From the NCBI GenBank assembly GCA_000969725.1, contig JXSR01S011642.1: DNA of 26,724 nt. One strand, written 5' to 3'. Under the pieces are notes generated by a model, which was not told where the DNA came from, did no database searches, and worked only from the letters and a program-made list of their open reading frames with translations. Of this stretch, positions 1 to 9,700 are shown in pieces. Within the stretch, counting starts at the first letter, position 1. Each line of letters begins with the position of its first letter. Source of the stretch: Ophiothrix spiculata (taxonomy: Eukaryota > Echinodermata > Ophiuroidea > Amphilepidida > Ophiotrichidae). A program made the position numbers and the translations under genes.

Positions 1-37
1 GGTGTCCACCTTGCAATGGCAGTGGCCCCCCAGGATT

Positions 38-48
38 TGCGCATGCGT
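38..48. promoter_or_regulatory. NRF1-like site, possible promoter of SAMD8
   Basis: TGCGCATGCGT closely matches the palindromic NRF1 consensus (YGCGCAYGCGCR), a common core-promoter element of housekeeping genes. It sits at the extreme left of the window, upstream of SAMD8 on the same strand. SAMD8 coding exon 1 starts behind a splice acceptor at 3283-3284, so at least one untranslated exon must lie upstream. A donor-like GTAAGC begins at 102, so a short first exon between about 50 and 101 is possible. This is inference; no transcript evidence is visible, and the site could belong to another promoter left of the window. Confidence 0.25.
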
Positions 49-211
49 TTGAATCAATTACAACTTCCACTCGAGTCACGGTTAAGAATTATTTTGATTT
101 CGTAAGCATTTTCATTCTTTTAAGTTTTAATTCATCTTCACAATTTTAATATTTGTCCATTTATGTATTCTAATATAACAGTTGTTTATATTCTCTATTA
201 GTATGCTCTCC

Positions 212-282
212 TAATCGATGTCACTGCCAGCGACGATAATTCCCAATTAGGTTATCGATAATCGCCGATATAACATCGATTA
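212..282. repeat. Short inverted repeat around ATCGAT motifs
   Basis: TAATCGATGT at 212-221 is the exact reverse complement of ACATCGATTA at 273-282. The spacer also contains TATCGATAATCG and CGACGATAA, so the segment can fold on itself. It may be a tiny terminal-inverted-repeat relic or a cluster of CGAT-core sites. No target duplication was recognised. Confidence 0.4.
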
Positions 283-1103
283 CGTTAATGGGTCACGAGC
301 CAGACACCATCTAATTGTTATAACAATAGAGGGATATTATAATAACAATACGCGTTCCCCTATGCTTGAACGTCTTGTGTTTGGCGATACCATTATTTCA
401 TAGGTGTTTGACATGGCATTTTTACTACATAGCATTTCCCATGACTGACACTAAAATGGATTTTTTTTCTAAATTTCTAACAAAATCAGGAATTTTCTGC
501 ATTTCAATGGAGCTAGCGTTCAGGATTTTGTAATGCACCTTATTTCGTTAAAATAAATCCACCAAAAATTGACTCGATTATTTCAATTTAGTAAAAAGAT
601 ACAAACTTACAATTTGAAATGCTCATAATTTATTTTCAATTTCAATGAAGATGATCTGGATGATGATTTTCACCTCTACACACACACACACATTCTTTAG
701 TGTTCAAACAGTTTAAGGGGTAAGAGAGTCCATGTGTGGTTGGCATGATCGAAAAAACTTTGTTCACGTCTTTGGCAAGACAGACTGGTATTTTTTACGA
801 AGACTATTAGAAAAAGTGGAAAAAATCACCTAAAATGTGTTTTTAAACTAATTATCCAAGGGACACAGCTTTATTAGTTGTCAGTTGCTATGCAACGATA
901 ATCAAGAACTTTATTTACGTCGCAACTTATTGACCTGTAGTATGTGATTATATAACGTACTAAATAGCCCAGCGTAAGCTGCGGGGAGTGGGGTGGGAGT
1001 AAAATAAATTCTGATGTAAGGCTCACGATCTGAGTACTTCAAGTCGGTTAAGAGCACAGTTTAAAAAAATGGGGAGTCATCTGGAAGAATATTGAAATAA
1101 ATG
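283..1103. other. No gene seen; one short CA microsatellite
   Basis: This AT-rich non-coding stretch has stops in all frames. The only clear feature is a CA dinucleotide run at 678-692. It is either upstream flank or part of the first (untranslated) intron of SAMD8. Confidence 0.6.
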
Positions 1104-1564
1104 CCCGGGGGCACTCAAATATAAAAGTGACGTACCGAAATGTAGGGGTAATAGGTGAGAAACACATTGAAAAATAGGGGGTGATTCGGTATAGAGGGTA
1201 AAAACTGGGTCATCATCGAGCGATTTGTTGGCAAAAGTGAAAAACAAGTTCTTTCGGTATCAGTTTTTGAATAAAATAACCCTAATTTTGACATTTACGA
1301 AATCGCTGATCAAATCTACAAAATTTTCGGAACAATTAACAAATTAAGCGAAAAATGGGGGTCATTCGGAGCAGGTTCTCGAAAAATCAGGGCAATGAAT
1401 GAGAGTGACCATAAAAAGGTTGACTTTCAAAATAATAGGGGGTCATTGGGTGACAGCTCAGTGAAAAGGGGGACCATTGGGTGTGAGCGGAGCAAAAAAA
1501 CTTGAAGAGGGTCTATCGACAGGAGCATGACGCGTTACAATATATGGAAGTCCCCCACCCCCGG
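1104..1564. mobile_element. Inverted-repeat element with CCCGGGGGCACTC terminus
   Basis: The left end reads CCCGGGGGCACTCAAATATA. The right end, read as reverse complement, begins CCGGGGGTGGGGGACTTCC, giving imperfect G-rich terminal inverted repeats about 460 bp apart. The interior carries several copies of a short degenerate unit around GGGGTCATTCGG (for example near 1170, 1360 and 1440). There is no open reading frame of note, so it looks non-autonomous. The same terminus opens other elements at about 18492, 22034, 23505 and 25956. The superfamily is not identified. Confidence 0.5.
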
Positions 1565-3284
1565 AATAAACGCCACATGGTTTCGAAAACAATACTAACA
1601 GCTTTTATTAAATTCAACACCCTTCAATCCTTGAAAACAAGTCTAGACTCTTTTCTATAATATATCATGTATGTAGGATTCAACAGGATTTATTATCAAA
1701 GTTATAGGCCCATTGCTTTAAAAACGTGTGCCCCATATCACGACATAAATAACTGATTAACCTATATAGTTACTTTTCATCATGCACGGTTGAACATCAA
1801 ATGCACATTTTTTATTAGGTAGTGTTAGGGCTCTGTCACACATCACAATCTGTACGAATGACTTAGGAATAACGTACACTGGTTTGGTAGTCGATACATG
1901 TAGTCTACGTTATTTGTACGTTTTTGCTCTATATAGCTGGTATGTGACGGAGGTCTTAATCTGTCTTAATTATGCCCTGTCAGCCACCGTGTCAAAAAGA
2001 AATCAATTGACCCCGAATTGTCTTTCATTTATCACAGTGTTGATATTATATCTGGCTTGGGTGAATTCGGCGGGCAATTTGGTTTTCTCACAGTTGCGCG
2101 CTTACAACAGAAAAAAGTTGATGGGTGCTTTCTGAAAGCTTTCAGTCATCTTAGTTGGGCGTTATGTTCGAACACATTGGTGTATTCATTTGACACTGGA
2201 ATACTACCTAGACAACGCCTTTATCGGAATCATAATGTAACAGAAGAAATTCTTCGAAAGTAATCCACAGATGTGAGTACAAATTATATATTATTATTTT
2301 TAATGATATCCCTCATGATATACATGAAGTTTTATAAAAATATGTGCTTGACAACACACAAAAGTGACTAGTTGAAAACCAAAACGGATCAAATCTCCAT
2401 GTTGTATTTTTAGACGAATAAGTCCAACTTTGTCAGGAAAATTGCTTATTTTCTAAATTTAGCGTTTCTAGAACCCTACAAAAACCTATGTACGCTTTAA
2501 CGGAGTATGGTGAGAAATGTTTATAGTCATTAGAAATAACTTTGATAAAAGTTAACTTGACATTTGATGCCATTTTTGTCGACGGAAACTAGGTGTGCAA
2601 AAATACGTGCAATACCCTATGTATTCATTATCGTCACGAGCATTTAATGGCATTGTAATTTTTGACCGACATGCATAATTCCATTGTGCATCTTTGGAGT
2701 TCAACTTACCATAATTGCAGCGAAATCGAGTCATGCGAAGTAATTAAAATATTGCAATTATGACAAAATAGCGTTAACGTTTTCGAAGTAAACTGCTGAC
2801 GCCATTTTGAAGTTGATTTTGGACGTTAAATCACTAGTTAAGATTTACATATAAACTAGAGGCTCTTTTCCTTATACACACCAACAATTGTGATCATCGA
2901 ACATTTTTAAGTTGGCCAAAACTAACAGTGAACTTGGCGTTCCGGTCTGTTGCTCATATCAAGGGACAGTAGCCTTAAACAAACATAGATTCTGTGGTGC
3001 CTGATTTTGTATTAGCTCTATCTGCATATTTACATTTGAAAAAGATTTACTATCAGCGAAATACGTCAAAACCAAGATAAAACAAAAGCGTCATTCGGTA
3101 AGGTAACATGTAATTTCTCTACGGAATTTACTACATCTAGCATTTTCCATGACAAGATGTTAATGAGTATGAAGCAATATCGTGTAACAGAAACAAGACA
3201 ACTTAATTTTACACTGCTTTCAAGAGATGAGTGCGAACATTTTTGATTAAGTTTTAAAGGTTAAATTCCACTTTCTCTTTGCAG
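1565..3284. other. No gene or clear repeat seen; probable first intron of SAMD8
   Basis: This is 1.7 kb of AT-rich sequence. The longest reading frames (about 80 codons near 1884-2263) overlap one another, have no recognisable domain and look like chance. The stretch ends in a pyrimidine tract and TTTGCAG acceptor at 3278-3284, so it reads as intron feeding the SAMD8 start exon. Confidence 0.55.
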
Positions 3285-3784
3285 ATAAAGTAGTGTAAAA
3301 TGGCAACAGAAGTTCAGAACTGGAGCACAGAGGATGTTGCCAGATGGCTCCAACAGAATGGCTTTGGCAAATACTCAGACCTCTTTTGTAAACAACATGA
3401 GATTGATGGTCAAGTTCTCCTGCTTTTGTCCGAGAATGATCTTCGTCAGCCTCCCTTATCTCTGTCTGTCCTAGGGGATATAAAGCGCCTTGTTATCAAA
3501 CTATCGCAACTAAAAAGAGAGAGTTGTGTAGATGGAAGTGGAGACTTTCTTCTCCCTCAGAATCAGGAATTAAGAAACAGATCATCATATGGTCTTAAAG
3601 ATTTTGACCTTGATAGGCAAACAGACTCATCATTTAGTAGTACTAGCCAATTGTCTACTAAAAGAACACATTTAAGGCCTGAGAAGCGGAAAACCTTTAT
3701 CAGTTTCATATATGTGTTTATGGTCTTTCTCATCACGGCGTTTACAATGGTTGTTGTCCATGATAGAGTACCAGATATGGAAAG
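3285..3784 (+). CDS. SAMD8: SAMD8 coding exon 1: SAM domain, linker and first membrane segment
   Basis: The exon opens at 3285 after a TTTGCAG acceptor, with 15 nt of 5' UTR before the ATG at 3300. Residues 5-70 read as a SAM domain ([15 protein letters not shown] near the start, then [14 protein letters not shown]). Residues about 75-131 are polar and rich in Ser, Arg and Lys. Residues 133-153 form a hydrophobic first membrane helix, followed by HDRVPDM, typical of SMSr. The donor is AG|GTGTGT at 3785, phase 2. Reading on past the donor gives a false 192-codon frame ending at 3878. Confidence 0.93.
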
Positions 3785-6700
3785 GTGTGTATGTACATCA
3801 AACTTATTCGTTTCAAGGGTTTTTCACTGCTTACTTTTCTTTATTGCCAACCAGGCCGGGGCAGGGGTGGGGGAGTAACTGATATTTGTGTTCGGGTAAC
3901 CACCCAAGTTCCACAGGTTCCAAAAGTGACCCCGTATGTGAGACCAAAAATTGACAGAAATGGGTGAAATGATACCTATCTGAGACCAGTTTTGGAGAAC
4001 CCCATATCGGTCTCTTCGTTTGATTTAACAGGCCTCAAGGTTAGATCATGTAGGCCACATTAATGCTTTTGTTTGTTATGAATTACCAAAACTATAAAAA
4101 AAACATGTCAACATGTACGTGTATGAGTTTTTTAGCTGATGTTAAATGGTATATTTTAATGTTAATAGGCCTAAATATGTTTCAGATGCCTTTCTATTAT
4201 TAGATTTCCATTATAGAGATTCAAGTCAATGTGGCCATATTTATTTATATTATTGGCCATTATGTCAGCTTTGATTTTTTATGTCCATTATTTTTTTTTT
4301 TCCATAAGTGAGCAGACTTTATTATAGCCATATATCTGGTATAGCTATATCAAATTTCTATTGAATTGACTAGATAGATAAAGCATACAACCTCTCAAAG
4401 GAATAAATAAAATCGTTGACATGTCCATAAAATTTTTTATTGAGGTGACACGAATATAAAAATCCACTATAATATAACAGGTCTCCATCATGCCATGTCA
4501 TATTGTGCAGACAAGTCAAAGTAAGTGCTATGAAGGTTAATTGCTACATGCAGTGGTTTTTCCCTGATCGCATCATAATTTCACTTATATTTTATTTTCT
4601 GTTTTGTAGATATCCACCCCTTCCAGACATCTTCCTAGATAATTTGCCATATATTCACTGGGCATTTCAAGGAGCTGAGCTGTGTGCTATTATCTTAGCT
4701 AATCTTCTGCTTATTATTTTAGTTCTCCATAAACATAGGTAAGGCATAGAGGCAACATTTCCCAGGGATGGGGGGGGGGGAGATAAAATTTGTGGTTTGT
4801 ATGTCTGGCACGAAGTATCAGGTTGGAGGTGTACTGATTTTGGATAAAAATGATAAACTGATTTTGGAGGTCTAATGAGCTAATAAACTGACAAACTGAT
4901 TTTGGGGTCTAGTGACCTGAAATTTTGGCCAAAAATATCCTCAGGCTCCATAGCTTGAAATTACGGATTCTCCCATATTCCTTGAATCTGTTCCTTCTGG
5001 TGCGACACAATTTCTACCAAAAGAGTCGAAAAAAGGATTCTAATGAAAGGTGTCAACCAATAATAAGTTTTTACCCGAAATCAGGTAAGAAAACCGAAGA
5101 CAAAGGAGTTTAAGAACTCAAGGAAGTTAATGATTCATCTGGCCCGTCAAGGGGATGCAACAGGTTGACTAAACCAGAGGCAACAACCTGCTAAATATCA
5201 GCAGATCATCATTTAATTGAGTTCTTATGTCATGAAATGGGTTCAAGGGGTGCTTCTCCTAATAATGTGATGTTTTTACCAATTTCCATTCAACATGTGC
5301 CAAATGACATCACCAAAGGTGAAACTTTACAGATTAACAAATCAGACCATCAAGATTTTTGTGGTCTTCACAAAATGCGCCATAACTTTTGATTCAGAGA
5401 TCCAAATTAAACAAAACAAAAATCCTGTAAAAGCCAATGGTCTACTCTACCATTTTCTTGTAACATTTGCTCACCAGTGTGCTCTGTTCTCTGAAAATAA
5501 AAGTTCAAAGTTTGTTGCGTTTTTATTGGGACACCCTGTACATGTGAATTCGTGCCACCCCTGGAAGATTTCTTAATGACTGACTTGTTTGATTACAAAT
5601 GAACAAAACATCTACAAACGACACAAACTGGCATTAAATCTAACTCAAAGGACAGATTTCCAAAATATGTATCTGAAGTTAGTCAGTTCAACCATTCTCC
5701 GGCAATGGATTGGTATTTTGACTGATATTGGCAGCTAAGTTAAGGAATTGTGACACTTTAGCACAACGCCTTGACCAATGCTTGGTTCCACGCTAAAATT
5801 GACTACAACACAAAATGCATCTCACATTTGTCTCCAAATTACGCGTTGGTCTAGGCTCGCAGACACCGACTGGTCTCCGCACGGACACCGTCCAGTCACC
5901 AACCGATGTCCAGTTGGTGTCCGATGACTTTGTACCTGGTATGACACCGGAAATCTTGTGCTAGATAAAGATTATGTACCAGGGTATCACCATTTGCACC
6001 AATGAGTAAATCCAGGATGAATGGTGGGCCCTTTAATCCATAGACGTTCCATGCGAATATTAAATCCTGTACTTTTACCATTTTCTCAAATGAGGAACTT
6101 AAAAATTGTTTTAATGAATGATTTGAAAGTTAATTCCTTTGGCTAATCCAATTCATTAGCTCAGATGTAGAGCATGGTGCCAGTGCTGGTGCTTTTGTAT
6201 CCGTATTTTTTAAGTGGTAAATTGCTTTTTTTTGAGGGGGAAATACTTTATCTCTAATTATAATTTCCCCACACATTTTTAACCAATTTTCTGCTAAAAA
6301 CCTTGAAAGTAAATCTTTTCTACTTTAACCCAGTTGAGTCTCTCAAATATTTGGGTCTTTGGCCTACCATGATATTTTACAGGGCGAGTCAAAATAAAGA
6401 GTGATCTAATCAATAATTGTATATGACCAGTTCTTTTTATTCTTTCGCAAAATAGTTCCCGCATGAGAAAATTGTTCCTGCACGAGATGTCATATTTCAT
6501 TAGCCTTCATAGAAAATGTTTTGTTTTTGAAATCGGACAAAGCATTCTTAAATTATAGTCATTTGAGTAGAGGTACAAAATCTGAATGGTGAACAAATTT
6601 ATTTACATGCATACTGGTAACAAAGACTGATGTCTCTTTCAATTGTTATGATGGGAACGCCTATGGAAAAAAATAACAAGAAAACAATAGGCTGTTGAAT

Positions 6701-9700
6701 GTGGACTGTGAAATATCGGGTAGTGGGTTGACTCTTGAGGTAATTTTCATATCTCTCAAAAAAGCTCTTCTAATTCAGTTGCTGTTTTGTTGAATCATTC
6801 AGATCAGGGTCTTCCAGAGCCTTCCTTGTTTATGTTACGAAGAGTTGCATGGTCTTAAGCTTATAAACAATATTTTAAATGGCTTGAGGTTATAGGACCA
6901 GGTTGGCATCCGTAAACTACTGTCAAACAAGACGGCGATCTTCGACCGGACTATGAGTCTGATGATACTTAATTGCAACAAAATGCCAGTGCCTTTTGCT
7001 ACATTGTTGCGCCATGATTTATCTCCTGGCATTGGTTGTCAAGATTGTGCACTGATATCTAAAATGGTCATCAGTTCTTTGATCTGCATCATTGAATCTT
7101 CATTAGTATCTCTGCACAATGCGTGCCCGTTTAACATTTTGAATTTCATCAATGCACAATCAGTAAGATATTACCCACTGTTGACAGTAAAGAGTTCATG
7201 TTGAAGCAAATTTGTTCGACATCAAAATTGGGTATCTTTGCTTAAACAGCTGTAACTTTTGAATGCATTGGTCAATTTGTACAAACTAAAATTCTCATGA
7301 AAGCTGATTAAATTTGCTATTTAACATATAAAATTGGAAGTTTATAAACATAAACAGATTTCTTGTAAATAATTTCCTCCGTTGATTACACTTTAATTTG
7401 ACTCACCCTGTATGACATTATTTTCAGGTACATAGTTCTACGTCGCTTATTTGCTCTTTGTGGTTCAGTATTTTTGCTACGATGTATCACCATGTTTGTC
7501 ACATCACTGTCTGTGCCTGGTTTGCATCTACAATGTGCCGGAAAGGTGAGATTGGGGAGCGCTGTGGGTAGGTTACGGAGACAGCAGAACGCGATGAAAA
7601 GGAGGGATTAGAAATTATAATATTTATGTATTTTTCTTAAAGAGTGATGTACTTATGAGAAAATGAATGATCTTGACTTCAAATGTCTTCAAATTTTGAG
7701 AAAGAAAGTTATCTATTCACCTTGTTAAGGCTTTCGCCAAGGAAACCCAACTTGGTACTGGTACCAAGTAGGCTAAAGGAAGCTTATCTTCAACAGGGCT
7801 CCAAGATGTTTTTTAAATTCAGTTTTGAAAGCAGAAGGAAGACTGGAGTACCCGGATAAAAACTTTCGGAAGCGAGCATGGACTGAAAACCAAATGCACA
7901 TAAAGCGCTGGGTGCGGGAATCAAACCCAGGACCTCATTGGTGCAAGGCGAGGGAACTACCGCTGCGCCAACCCGCTCTTCCATTGGATCATTTTAAATC
8001 AAGGAGGGGGACGGAAGATGGTTACAGGGATGTGCTTCAAACATGGATACCAATGTGAGCCCCATGGCTGACTTTCAGAACCATTATCACCATGATGATT
8101 TGTTGGAACCAATTCACACATGATGGACTCCCTGGACAAAACTGAGTACAATTCTAGCACATCATTCTTGTATTTTGTACAATTCTAGTACAAAAAGTTG
8201 CACTAGAATTGTACTTAAAGTGCACTAGAATAATGTTCCAAATGTGCACTTGTACTAAGATTGTACTTGATTTTTGCCAGGGCTTATAACATAATAAATG
8301 GCTTCAGGACTTAACCCTAACTGTACAAAAAATCACAATCCACATAGTTAGGAAAATCGCCTAATTCCATAGTGATATTAGGGTTGGGCTGCGAGAGGTG
8401 CCGGGTTCGAACCCAGGTGGAAACCCGCCATTTTTAACTTGCGGATTTCCGAGGAGATTACGGTTAGGGTTAATGGATATAAAATGATCCAATGTCGGGA
8501 TGTGACTAACAAACATATTTGTGAGAACCTCGGAAACCGTATTCTCTATGTTCATGATATTTGGTGAGTAGATGGGGCAGCAGGAGTTGCCAATATTTTT
8601 TGAAAAATTTTGGGGAAAAAATCTTTATGGATTTTTTGTATTTCATAGCTAAAATTATAGAATAGGTCCAATTCAACAAAATGTTTTCAAGGGTTCTCCA
8701 ATATTCCTAGTTTGCTCTAATCACACTTGCAACCCTCGCCTATACTCTATAAACCTTGAAACAAGCAATCAGACTCTGTTACAAGATAGCATATTCCTTG
8801 TATTCTACAACACTGTCATGGTTTTGTATTGTGGAAGAGACTAGCAAAGATTGATTAGGATTGATAGGACCAAATCACTGTGTATTAATATTCTTTGTAC
8901 ATGAATCGTTAACTATTTTGGCTAATTTTCTTGCTACCACATGGATAAACATTTAAAATAAGTTCATTTGAATATTAAGCAAGATTTTTTATGTGGTTAT
9001 GATTAAAAAAATATGGATTAATATACATCTCGTATGGTTATATTGGTTTTATGTGCCTTAATTGGCTGCTTGATGCATACTTCAAGATTTATAGAGTATA
9101 GATAGTTCACTAACTTCATAAATCAGAACACTAATCTATAAAGTCACTGACAACCGAGCCCTAGGGTCACCACTTCGTGGTTCTCTTGTCAGTAAACCAC
9201 ACAGGCAAGCCCAGTTTTAGTGCTACGTTTGCTCCAAAAATTGATTTTAAAGTTAAGAGTATATGAAATCATATGTGACCCGTCATATCGAAAGGTACCT
9301 TAAGGTCGGCATAGTAAATTACGAGATACAGGCCATTGAAGCTGAGCATATAGTCAAAAATCACGTCCAAGGTCGAATTTCTAATTTCATCAGAAACGTT
9401 ACCTTAGAAGTGTATTCTATCATATTAATCAGGTTCCAACATCCAAAACATAAGACAAATGTTTTAAAAACCAAGATAAAAAACCATTTTCAATTCAAGT
9501 TTTACCAGTACAGAAACTTTAAACTTGATTTTCTCAGAACAATAGTTTTCTGAATCAGCCCGATGCCTTCTACCAATTTGGATGTAACTTTGCAATCGAA
9601 CATCCAATAACCAAAAGCAAGGTGTCATTTTAAAGCTTAAAATATAATCTTTCAGATGAGACCAAAAAATCAATTTTCATTTTGGGACTCTTAAGGTACC

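Noticed and set aside
1884-2263. Two overlapping frames of about 80 codons
   Set aside because: No domain, no splice partner, and the frames overlap each other in AT-rich DNA; chance is the simplest explanation.
6835-7204. Frames on both strands inside the mariner-like element
   Set aside because: No D,D34D transposase motif or helix-turn-helix was recognisable, so no protein is called.
7910-7980. Functional tRNA-Ala gene
   Set aside because: Stem mismatches and a fused non-tRNA body make a SINE the better reading.
8402-8413. Possible tRNA gene (GGGTTCGAACCC)
   Set aside because: There is no A box or anticodon arm at the right distance, and the T-loop would have only six bases.
9263-9673. 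Frames of 96 and 69 codons on opposite strands
   Set aside because: They lie inside a TA-flanked MITE whose ends supply much of the sequence.
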